Source: Paracidovorax wautersii (lineage in GTDB: Bacteria > Pseudomonadota > Gammaproteobacteria > Burkholderiales > Burkholderiaceae_C). Taken from it: a stretch of DNA of 64,000 nt. Shown piece by piece: positions 46,367 to 53,690 of the stretch (the stretch's first letter is position 1; every line of letters starts with the position of its first letter). The notes under the pieces are model-generated. The model did not search any database, had not been told where the DNA came from, and saw nothing but the letters and a program-made list of their open reading frames with translations. The stretch covers positions 1,426,001-1,490,000 of the forward strand of contig NZ_JAVIZX010000001.1 in the NCBI RefSeq assembly GCF_031453675.1, read 5' to 3'. The position numbers and the translations under genes are program-made.

Positions 46367-49201
46367 TCAGGCCGGCACGGCCTCCAGCACCGGTACGCCG
46401 CGCCGCTTGGCCACGGCGATGGGCGGGGCCCAGCGGCTGTCCTTGGGCTTCTTGCTGGTCACCAGGGTGATCTCGGCGGGCTCGAACACCTCCAGGTTGT
46501 GCGTGATGGGCGTGGTCAGCACGTACTGCGCCTGGGTGGAGCGCAGGAAGTGGCCCACCAGCTGGATGTTGCGCACGTCCAGGTGGGCGAAGGGCTCGTC
46601 GATGAAGACGAAGCCGCCCGATCCGCTCTCCTCGTCCTTGAGCAGGCCCACCAGCAGGATCAGCGACTTGATCACCTGCTGCCCGCCCGAGGCCTCGCCG
46701 TCGTTCAGGCCGATGCTGCCCTTGCCGTCGAAGGCGAAGTGCACCTTGAGGCCTGCCTGGGCGAGCACGGTGTCGTCGTTCTCCAGCAGCGGCAGGTCGG
46801 CTGCCACGTCCACGCCGGCCAGCGCGCCCAGCTCCTGGATGTTCTTGCGGTAGCGGCGCACGGTGCTGCGCAGCACCTCGATGTAGCTCTCGCGCGCGTT
46901 CAGCACGGCGGTGGCGGCCTGGGCGTTCTTGACCTGGTGGTCCGACAGGCTGCCCGCCTGCTCGCGCACCGTCATGTCCATGCGGCGGTGGCGCTCTTCC
47001 ACCGTGGCGTCCCGCTCCCAGGTGCCCTGCTCCAGCTCCTGCTCCACGGCGTGCAGGCGCAGCTTGGCCTGGGTGTCGTTGACGTACTCGTCGACCAGCG
47101 CGGCCAGCGTGGCGGGCGCGATCCAGCGGGCCGGAAAGCGCGCGCGCTGGGCCTGGCTGTGCGCCACGGCGCCGGTGTGGTGGCGGCGGCGCGCCGTCCA
47201 TTCCTGCGCCGCGCGTTCGCTGTCGCCACGGGCACGCCTGAGCTGCGCCTCCAGCCGCTGGTGCTCGTCGGTGAAGGCGCGGTGGCGTTCGTGCGCGCGC
47301 GCGGCCTCGGTGTCCAGCCTCTGCCACAGCTGGGCGGCGCCGATGCGCGCCTGCTTGGCGGCGGGCAGGTCCTGCCGGGCCTGGGCGAACTCGTCGCTGC
47401 GGCGGGCCAGTTCCTCGGCGGCGCTGTGGCCTTCGAGCGCGCGGCGCGTGTCGGTGATCTGGCGCTTGAGCGCCATGAGCCGCTCCAGCACCGGGGCGAG
47501 CTGCGCATCGATCTGCGCCAGATCGCGCTCGGCGGCACCGCGGCGGGCGTGCACGGCGGCGGCGCCGAACTGGTGGTCGCGCGGCTCCACCCACATCGAG
47601 CGGGCGCCGCGTCCGTCGTGCATGTAGGCCTGCGGCGTGATCCAGGTCCCGCCCAGGCGCTTGCCCTCGCGCGGGTCGGCCACGCAGCGCAGTTGCTGCA
47701 GCTGCTGCACCAGCCAGCGCGGCACGGGCGCGGTGAAGCGCACGTGGGCCAGCAGCGTGCCGGGCTCGCCCTTGAGCACCTTCTCGCCGGGGCCGACGAG
47801 GTAATGCCGGTAGCGCTCGCGCTCGCCGATGTCGTAGGCCTCGGCCAGGTCGCTGTCCTTGTCGAGCAGCACCACCCAGCGGTGGCCGCGCAGCACGCCT
47901 TCGACCGCGGCGCGCCAGGCTTCTTCCACCACCTCGACCACCTCGGCCACGAACTGGTGGCCGATGCCCTGCGCCACCAGCCGCTTGCGGAACTGCTGCA
48001 CCTCGGCCGGTTGCGGCGGCAGGCGCTGGCCTTCCAGCGCCTGCAGCGCGTCGTGGGCGAGGCGGCGGCGCTGCTGCAGCGTGCTGCGTTCGTCCTGCGC
48101 GTCGGCCTCCTGGCGTTGCAGGTCGGCCAGATGCGCCTGCAGCTCGTCGGCATTGCTGCCCTTGTCCACCAGCGCGAGCAGCTCCTGCTCGCGCTGGGCG
48201 AGCTTGTCCAGCGGGGCTTCGTGGCGCATGGCGGCATCCAGCTGCACGCGCGCCTGGTCGCGCTCGGCGTGCAGGCGCTCGGCATCCGCCTGCGCGCGCC
48301 CGCCTTCGTCCAGCAGGTGCAGCAGGCGCTTGTTCTGCACGGCCTGCTCGGCCAGCGCGGCGCGGTGCTGGGTCTTCTGGCGGCGCAGTTCGCGCGCCTG
48401 CTTGGTTAGGCCTTCGCGCTCGCCATGCCAGGTCAGTACGGGCAGCACCTCGGTGGCCAGGCGTTCGCGCTCGGCCAGGCGCAGCTGCCAGGTCTTGTAG
48501 TTGGTCACGCGGTTGCTCAGTTCGGTGAGCTGGGCGCGGCTGTGGTCCAGTTCGCGCTCGGCCTGGGCCATTTCGCGCACCAGCTGCTGCTGGTGCTCGC
48601 GCGCCTGGTCGTAGTCGTCCAGCACCTGCTGGTCGCCGAACACGTCGAACACCAGGCGCAGCAACTCGCGTGGGGAGAACTCGCACAGCCGGTCGGTCTG
48701 GCCCTGCTCCAGCGACAGCACGCGCGCGATGGCGGGCGACAGGCCGGCGGCCGACAGCACGCGGCCCCAGGCCTCCACGCCCATGAAGCCCAGGTCTTTC
48801 TCCGGCGTGTCGCGCAGCTGCTCGATGCTGGCGTCGCCCTCCACCAGGCAGTAGCGGCGCTGCCAGTCGCCGCCGTTCTTGTCGATGCGGCAGGCCAGCG
48901 TGACCTGGTCGGTGTAGATCAGGCGGCGGGCGAAGGGGCGGCTCGACGTCTGCCGGCTCTGCGCGCGGTTGTCCACCACGGCGCGCAGCCAGGCCGTCTG
49001 CGCGCCGGCGTGGCGCGCGTAGGTGCGGTAGTCGCGCGGGGCCGAGCAGCGCAGGCCCAGCAGCGTGCGCATGGCGTCCAGCAGCGTGGTCTTGCCCGAG
49101 CCGTTGGGGCCGGCGATGGTGATGATGGAGGCGTCCAGCGGCAGGGCCACGCGCTGGCAGTAGTCCCAGTGGACGAGTTCGAGGGTTTGCAGGTGGAACA
49201 T
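46367..49201 (-). CDS. SMC-like ATPase of an MksB-type condensin
   Basis: 944 residues with the SMC plan. N-terminal Walker A 'GPNGSGKTT' (31-39), a coiled coil starting near 175 ('REHQQQLVREMAQAEREL'), a hinge-like middle (about 395-520, 'AWRAAVEGVLRGHRWVVLLD'), a returning coiled coil, and a C-terminal head with signature 'SGGQQVIKSLILLVGL' and Walker B 'GFVFIDEPFAHLD' (near 867). It is much shorter than MukB, as expected for MksB-like proteins. The two upstream genes look like the MksE and MksF partners. The 273 bases before it hold an inserted element and no good Shine-Dalgarno lies before the ATG. Alternative view: the JetC component of a Wadjet-type defence system, but no JetD-like gene is present. 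Confidence 0.85.
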   Translation of the reverse strand: MFHLQTLELVHWDYCQRVALPLDASIITIAGPNGSGKTTLLDAMRTLLGLRCSAPRDYRTYARHAGAQTAWLRAVVDNRAQSRQTSSRPFARRLIYTDQVTLACRIDKNGGDWQRRYCLVEGDASIEQLRDTPEKDLGFMGVEAWGRVLSAAGLSPAIARVLSLEQGQTDRLCEFSPRELLRLVFDVFGDQQVLDDYDQAREHQQQLVREMAQAERELDHSRAQLTELSNRVTNYKTWQLRLAERERLATEVLPVLTWHGEREGLTKQARELRRQKTQHRAALAEQAVQNKRLLHLLDEGGRAQADAERLHAERDQARVQLDAAMRHEAPLDKLAQREQELLALVDKGSNADELQAHLADLQRQEADAQDERSTLQQRRRLAHDALQALEGQRLPPQPAEVQQFRKRLVAQGIGHQFVAEVVEVVEEAWRAAVEGVLRGHRWVVLLDKDSDLAEAYDIGERERYRHYLVGPGEKVLKGEPGTLLAHVRFTAPVPRWLVQQLQQLRCVADPREGKRLGGTWITPQAYMHDGRGARSMWVEPRDHQFGAAAVHARRGAAERDLAQIDAQLAPVLERLMALKRQITDTRRALEGHSAAEELARRSDEFAQARQDLPAAKQARIGAAQLWQRLDTEAARAHERHRAFTDEHQRLEAQLRRARGDSERAAQEWTARRRHHTGAVAHSQAQRARFPARWIAPATLAALVDEYVNDTQAKLRLHAVEQELEQGTWERDATVEERHRRMDMTVREQAGSLSDHQVKNAQAATAVLNARESYIEVLRSTVRRYRKNIQELGALAGVDVAADLPLLENDDTVLAQAGLKVHFAFDGKGSIGLNDGEASGGQQVIKSLILLVGLLKDEESGSGGFVFIDEPFAHLDVRNIQLVGHFLRSTQAQYVLTTPITHNLEVFEPAEITLVTSKKPKDSRWAPPIAVAKRRGVPVLEAVPA

Positions 49202-49205
49202 GCTC

Positions 49206-49475
49206 AGAACGTGTTCAATGTCTTTTTGGAGATCGCGTTGGAGTGCAATCGGGATGGATGCATGCTCCAGTTGCGCGGCATGGGCTCATGCCCATGCAAG
49301 AAACTGGGGCGTGAAGGCGCCCGATTTCACGCCAACCCTTCGGGCAAGTGCCTTGTCGGGCGGTCTGCGGCGTTGCGGCGCTTGTGGATAGTCGAGCTAT
49401 CCACTGCGCACCGCGCCTTGCATCCCATCCCGACAAGGCGCTTGCGCGACTCCAAAAAGGCATTGAACACGTTCT
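49206..49475. mobile_element. MITE-like element between the MksE- and MksB-like genes
   Basis: 270 bases bounded by near-perfect inverted repeats of about 30 bases: left agaacgtgttcaatgtcttt (49206 on) and right, read inward, agaacgtgttcaatgccttt (from 49475), both continuing ttggag...tcgcg. Inside are further perfect stems: gcatgggc / gcccatgc (49278, 49290), ggcgtgaa / ttcacgcc (49308, 49326), gccttgtcggg / cccgacaaggc (49350, 49429) and gtggatag / ctatccac (49384, 49397). No open frame of use. Flanks tgctc and tactc could be a worn 5-bp target duplication. The right end overlaps the MksE stop codon. Confidence 0.75.
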
Positions 49476-50185
49476 TACTCCTGCACTTCGGTTTTGATAG
49501 CTGACTGCGCTGGTGTATCAAGCACTGCAGCCTGTTTTGGCTCGGATTCTTCCTGCGCGGCGCGCTCGCGCAGCAGCACGTCGGCCAGGGCGCCGTCCAG
49601 GATGCGCGGGGCCAGCACGTCGTAGTCCAGCAGCACGTCGAGCAGCGGGCCCTCGGCGATGTCGTCCTGCCGGCGCAGGATGAAGCCATGGCGCTCCAGC
49701 AGCTTGAGGTTGGTGTCCAGGCGCACCTTCTTGCCGAGCTGGTTGCCGTAGTCCTCCAGCAGCGTCTTGTACGACAGCACGGGGCTCACGTGGCGGGCCG
49801 CGGGCAGGGGCTTGGCGCCGGGGAACATGTCGTTCTGGCCGGCGTCGGCCTCTTCCACGCGGCTGGTCTGGCGTTCGCGCTTGGGTAGCACGATCAGCGC
49901 CCACAGCACCACCAGCAGGGCCTGCGCGTCGCGCGGCAGCTCCAGGTTGTTGTTGGCGTTCAGCCCGGCTTCGCCGAGCACGCCGTTCTGCGCGGCCGGC
50001 AGCAGGGCCACACTCACGTGGTCGGCATAGATGCTGTCCATGAAGCGCAGGCCGGATTGGGCCAGGCGCTGTTCGACCTGGGCAAAGAGTTCGGCGTCGA
50101 CCAGCGCGCGCTTCACGCGCGGGTGGCTGCGGGGCAGCCAGCGGCGGGTGAGCAGTTCGGCGATCAAGAGGGCGGCGTCATCCAT
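49475..50185 (-). CDS. MksE-like (MukE/DUF4194-type) condensin subunit
   Basis: 236 residues, probably winged-helix: 'YKTLLEDYGNQLGKKVRLDTNLKLLERHGFI' (about 140-170) is the wHTH-like part expected of MukE/JetB-type subunits that bridge the kleisin. A loop with 'QNDMFPGAKPLPAARHVSPV' precedes it. The last 20 or so residues ('PKQAAVLDTPAQSAIKTEVQE') are encoded by a copy of the interspersed repeat plus element-edge sequence, and the TAA stop is formed where the MITE-like element begins, so the native C-terminus may have been different. Starts 27 bases after the MksF-like stop. Confidence 0.78.
   Translation of the reverse strand: MDDAALLIAELLTRRWLPRSHPRVKRALVDAELFAQVEQRLAQSGLRFMDSIYADHVSVALLPAAQNGVLGEAGLNANNNLELPRDAQALLVVLWALIVLPKRERQTSRVEEADAGQNDMFPGAKPLPAARHVSPVLSYKTLLEDYGNQLGKKVRLDTNLKLLERHGFILRRQDDIAEGPLLDVLLDYDVLAPRILDGALADVLLRERAAQEESEPKQAAVLDTPAQSAIKTEVQE
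49492..49543 (+). repeat. Interspersed palindromic repeat (copy 9) inside the MksE-like gene end
   Basis: ttttgatagctgactgcgct, ggtgtatcaagcactgcag and cctgttttgg match the family blocks. Unlike the others this copy is within a coding region and, on the minus strand, encodes the C-terminal tail of the MksE-like protein. Confidence 0.65.
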
Positions 50186-50212
50186 CGGTAAGGTCTTTGG
50201 CTTTCTTTTTCT

Positions 50213-51610
50213 TCAATGCGGATCGGCGGGCGCGGCGGTGCCCGGGGCGTCGCTTACGGGCGCAGGGACGTTGTTGCCGTGGCCCGCGGGCACCAGGCGG
50301 CCGCGGCTCAGCAGGGCGATCTGCGGGTGCTTGATCTTCTTGGCGCTGGCCTCCCACTGCACGCGCCAGGGCTGGCGGGCCAGGTCGCCCGTGAGGCCGG
50401 GCAGCACGGCGGCCTGCGGGTCGCCCAGCAGCGGCAGCAGCTGGGCCTTGTAGGCCACCTGGGCATAGCGCGCATCGGCAGGCGTGGTGCCCAGCAGGGC
50501 GTCGGCCACATCGTGCGGGCCATGGGCGTCGGCAGGCTCCAGGTCCCACGCGGCCAGCAGTTCCGACAGGTCGTTCAGCTCGCGCGGCAGGGCCACGGCG
50601 GCCAGCGTGCCGGCGGGGGCGGGCGTGGCGCCGGGCAGGTCTTCCGCGGCGGCGGCCTGCGGGCGGTCGCGTTCGAACTCGGCCTCGACCACGTCGAGCA
50701 GCTCGTGCGGCGCCAGCGTGGCGAACGATGTGGGCGTGCCCAGGGCGTCCTGCAGCAGCGCATGGGTGCGCGGCAGCGCCTGCAGCCAGCGCTTCACGTC
50801 GGTGCTGGTGATGCCGGTGGTGCCCAGCGTCACGCGCTGGCGGTCCACCTGCTGCAGCGCGCGGTTGAACTGGCTGGCCATGGCCAGCAGGCGCGACTGG
50901 GCCTGGCCCAGCCCGCGCGCCGCGCGCTCCAGCGCGATGTGGCCGTGGGCGTTGCTGATGATGGCGGTGATGGCGTCCGACGCGCGGTCGATCAGCGTGG
51001 CGGCGCGGTCGTAGCGCTTGCGTGCCTCGCGCAGGCGGAACTCGGAGCCGCTGGCAATCGCGTCGGCGAATTCGCCGTGCAGGCGCGCCAGTTGTGCGTG
51101 CAGCAATTGCACCTGGCCTGCGTCCACATGGCCGAGCTGGTTGGCGCCCACCACCGAGCCGAGCAGGTCGGCCAGCTCGCCGCCCTCCTCGGCATCGCCC
51201 GGGGGCGCTTCGTTGGCCAGGGGCGAGAGCAGCCCGGCCACCCGCTGGGCCAGCGGCGGCAGGGTGTAGGCGCGCTGGGTTTCGTCCCAGGCCAGCAGGC
51301 CCACGTCGCGAAAGCGCTTGAGCACGGTTTCCAGCGCCTCGGGGCGCAGGGCGCGAAAGAGGTCCTCGATGCGCTCGCGCGGCAGCAGGGCTTCGCCCTG
51401 GGCGGCCAGTTGCAGAAAGACCCACAGGCGCAGCTGCACCAGCGCGGCCGGGCCGTGGAACAGGCCGCTGAGCGCCTGCGTCAGCTCCTGCTGGCGCGCG
51501 ATGCGCCACAGCAGCGGCGAATCGGCGGCCGCGTCGGCATCGCGGAAAAAGTCGGTCAGCGCACTTTCGGGGCTGTCCGTGGGCAGATCGGGCGAGAGGA
51601 TTGCGCTCAT
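50213..51610 (-). CDS. MksF-like kleisin subunit of a condensin
   Basis: 465 residues. The N-terminal part (about 25-130) looks like a winged helix ('ALETVLKRFRDVGLLAWDETQRAYTLPPLAQRV'), the middle is mostly helical with a long amphipathic stretch ('REARKRYDRAATLIDRASDAITAIISNAHGHIALERAARGL' region), and the C-terminus carries a charged 'SAKKIKHPQIALLSRGR'. This is the expected plan for MukF/MksF-like kleisins; sequence similarity alone is weak, and gene order (F-E-B) is the main support. Its ATG overlaps the rsmE stop as ATGA, so it is coupled to rsmE. Confidence 0.75.
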   Translation of the reverse strand: MSAILSPDLPTDSPESALTDFFRDADAAADSPLLWRIARQQELTQALSGLFHGPAALVQLRLWVFLQLAAQGEALLPRERIEDLFRALRPEALETVLKRFRDVGLLAWDETQRAYTLPPLAQRVAGLLSPLANEAPPGDAEEGGELADLLGSVVGANQLGHVDAGQVQLLHAQLARLHGEFADAIASGSEFRLREARKRYDRAATLIDRASDAITAIISNAHGHIALERAARGLGQAQSRLLAMASQFNRALQQVDRQRVTLGTTGITSTDVKRWLQALPRTHALLQDALGTPTSFATLAPHELLDVVEAEFERDRPQAAAAEDLPGATPAPAGTLAAVALPRELNDLSELLAAWDLEPADAHGPHDVADALLGTTPADARYAQVAYKAQLLPLLGDPQAAVLPGLTGDLARQPWRVQWEASAKKIKHPQIALLSRGRLVPAGHGNNVPAPVSDAPGTAAPADPH

Positions 51611-52323
51611 CCGAATACGAGCTGCGACAGCGCAGCGACGGAGGCGGTTTCGGCCCGCAGCACGCGCGCGCCCAGGCTGGCGGGCGCGAAGCCCTGGGCC
51701 AGGGCGGCGTCTTCTTCCTGTGCGGTCAGCCCGCCCTCGGGGCCGTGCAGCACCCAGACGTCGCCCTCCGCACCCGCAGCATCGCGCAGGGGCTGGCTGC
51801 CGGCCCGCAGCGACAACAGCAGGCGGGTGCCCTGCGGGGGCGCGTCTTTGCGCAGCCAGTCGCTGAGGGCCATCGGGGCGTGGACGACGGGCACGCGGTT
51901 GCGGCCGCACTGCTCGCAAGCGGACACGGCAATCGCCTGCCAGTGGGCCTGGCGCTTGGTGGCGCGCTCGCCCGACAGCTTGAGCACGCTGCGCGCGGCG
52001 GCAATGGGCTGAATGCTGGTGGCGCCGAGTTCGGTGGCTTTTTCGACCAGCCAGTCCATGCGCTCGTTGGCCGGCATGCCGACGACGAGGTGCACGGCGC
52101 GCGCGGCTTCGCGCTCGACGGGGTCGTGCGCGCCGACCTCCACGTCCACATCGGAGCGGCCCATGCGCGTGACCGTGGCGGCGTACTCGCCCCCGCGTCC
52201 GTCGAAGAGCGTGATGGCATCGCCGGGCTGCAGGCGCAGCACCTGCACATGGCGTGCGGCCGTGGGCGGCAGCGTGAGCTGCGCGCCGGTGGCCAGGGGC
52301 AGGGGGCAGTGAAAGCGGGGCAT
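51607..52323 (-). CDS. rsmE: 16S rRNA (uracil(1498)-N3)-methyltransferase
   Basis: Methylates N3 of U1498 in the decoding centre. 238-residue SPOUT-class enzyme: an N-terminal PUA-like part ('PRFHCPLPLATGAQLTLPPTAARHVQVLRLQPGD' region), then 'KATELGATSIQPIAAARSV' and the knot 'HGPEGGLTAQEEDAAL' with 'LGARVLRAETASVAAL'. The start is placed at the second ATG (52323), matching the family N-terminus; 52332 is possible. It is the first gene of the unit that continues into the condensin-like genes. Confidence 0.94.
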   Translation of the reverse strand: MPRFHCPLPLATGAQLTLPPTAARHVQVLRLQPGDAITLFDGRGGEYAATVTRMGRSDVDVEVGAHDPVEREAARAVHLVVGMPANERMDWLVEKATELGATSIQPIAAARSVLKLSGERATKRQAHWQAIAVSACEQCGRNRVPVVHAPMALSDWLRKDAPPQGTRLLLSLRAGSQPLRDAAGAEGDVWVLHGPEGGLTAQEEDAALAQGFAPASLGARVLRAETASVAALSQLVFG

Positions 52324-52329
52324 ATGCTT

Positions 52330-52383
52330 CAAAAATAGGAGCTACTGGCGCTTATGGAATAAGCGCCAGAGGCCATTTTGACC
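52330..52383 (+). repeat. Interspersed palindromic repeat (copy 10) between amgK and rsmE
   Basis: caaaaataggagctactggc, gcttatggaataagcgccag and aggccattttgacc: a near-complete copy with the stem tggcgctta / taagcgcca. It occupies most of the 76-base spacer. Confidence 0.8.
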
Positions 52384-52399
52384 ATGATTCTGTGGGAGC

Positions 52400-53611
52400 C
52401 TAAATCCGGCCGTAGGCAAAGCCGACGAGCGGCTGCGTGCCCTCGATCTCGTCCACCAGGCGCAGCAGGGGCGCCAGCTCGCGGTAGCGGCTGGCCGTGG
52501 AGCGGATGTAGCCAATGAAGCGGGGCGCATCGGCCAGGTACTTGGGCTTGCCGTCGCGCAGCGTCAGCCGGGCGAAGATGCCGGCGACCTTCAGGTGGCG
52601 CTGCAGGCCCATCCATTCGACGGCGCGATAGAACTCGCCGAAGTCCGCGCCCCAGCCGCTGGCGCTCGCCGCGCCCAGCAGGCCGGCCTTGCGGGCCTTC
52701 TCCCAGTAACGCACGGTAATGTCGATGACGAAATCCTCGTCCCAGCTGATGAACGCGTCGCGCAGCAGGCTGGCGATGTCGTAGGTGATGGGGCCGTAGA
52801 CGGCATCCTGGAAGTCGAGCACGCCGAGTGCGTGCCGGGATGCACCAGCCGAGCCGCCGCCGGGCCGCCCCAAGGCGGCGAGAGCCTCCTCGGGGGGCAG
52901 CGAACCACGCGCAGAGGGGAGCGCAGGGGCCATCAGATTCCGCGTCATGAAGTCGCGGTGCACGAAGACGCTGGGTGCCGCCAGGTTCTGCGCCACGATG
53001 GCATCGAAGGTGCGGGCCAGCGTGGCCTGCTGCGCATCGCTCAGCGCCACGCCGCGGTGGCGCGCCAGGTACCAGTCGGGGAACAGGGCCAGTTCGCGGC
53101 GCAGCAGGGCGTCGTCGTACGCCGGCAGCACGCCCGGGCGCGAGGCCTTCTGCCAGTCGAGCAGCACGTCGGTGGCCTGCAGATACCAGTCGCGGGCGGC
53201 GGTGGGCGCCTCGGGGTCCAGCAGCTCGATCAGCGTCTGGTGGCCCAGGTCGGTCAGCAGCATGAAGCCGTGGGGCTCGTCCCAGTCCAGGATCTGCGGC
53301 ACGCGCAGGCCCGCGTCCTGCAGCAGGCGCTGCACCTGGACGAAGGGGGCGCAGTTCTCCTTGTCGGGCGGGGCATCCATGACGATGCGGGTGCTGCCGT
53401 CCGCCGCATCCAGGCGCAGGTAGCGGCGGAAGCTGGCATCGGCCGAGGCCGGGCGCAGGCTGGCGGGCAGCAGGCCGTGCCGTGCGGCTAGCGGGGCGAG
53501 CCAGGCCTCGAAGGCGGCGTGCCGGGCGGCATCGCTCCAGGCGACGGTGGGGGCGCTGTCGGCGGGCGCCGCGTCCGCCGGGGCGGGAGTGGGGGAGTCA
53601 GGGTGGCTCAT
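52400..53611 (-). CDS. amgK: N-acetylmuramate/N-acetylglucosamine kinase AmgK-like phosphotransferase
   Basis: 403-residue aminoglycoside-phosphotransferase-fold kinase that starts the peptidoglycan-sugar salvage route to UDP-MurNAc. 'ASFRRYLRL' opens the N-lobe, 'VHRDFMTRNLM' (near 217) is the Brenner catalytic loop, and 'GVLDFQDAVYGPITYDIASLL' the metal-binding Asp loop. Between these two a 34-residue Gly/Ala/Pro-rich insert (52829-52930) interrupts a normally short segment and reads like translated intergenic repeat. The usual partner gene murU does not follow. Start 53611 is set by the family; the frame is open 27 codons upstream. Divergent from lptD, as amgK often is. Confidence 0.88.
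   Translation of the reverse strand: MSHPDSPTPAPADAAPADSAPTVAWSDAARHAAFEAWLAPLAARHGLLPASLRPASADASFRRYLRLDAADGSTRIVMDAPPDKENCAPFVQVQRLLQDAGLRVPQILDWDEPHGFMLLTDLGHQTLIELLDPEAPTAARDWYLQATDVLLDWQKASRPGVLPAYDDALLRRELALFPDWYLARHRGVALSDAQQATLARTFDAIVAQNLAAPSVFVHRDFMTRNLMAPALPSARGSLPPEEALAALGRPGGGSAGASRHALGVLDFQDAVYGPITYDIASLLRDAFISWDEDFVIDITVRYWEKARKAGLLGAASASGWGADFGEFYRAVEWMGLQRHLKVAGIFARLTLRDGKPKYLADAPRFIGYIRSTASRYRELAPLLRLVDEIEGTQPLVGFAYGRI
52829..52930 (-). repeat. Repeat-derived in-frame insert inside amgK
   Basis: 102 bases in the amgK frame, rich in cccccgaggaggctctcgcc and gccttggggcggcccggcgg. It resembles the ccccctgaggcgcttcgcgc type of intergenic sequence seen, in better-preserved form, at 58701-58765. 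Its length is a multiple of three and it has no stop, so the kinase frame is kept. Confidence 0.6.
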
Positions 53612-53690
53612 GGATAATCCGATTTTACAAACCGGTCTGCCCCGGACCGGGCGGACTTGTCCGCCGCTGTGCCGCCGACTGGCCGACTTC

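Noticed and set aside
49384-49405. DnaA-box-like words as a second replication origin
   Set aside because: They form the loop-stem of the MITE-like element and stand alone, without other boxes or an initiator gene.
46367-52323. Full Wadjet (JetABCD) defence system
   Set aside because: No JetD-like gene is present; the flanking genes are rsmE and a GGDEF cyclase.
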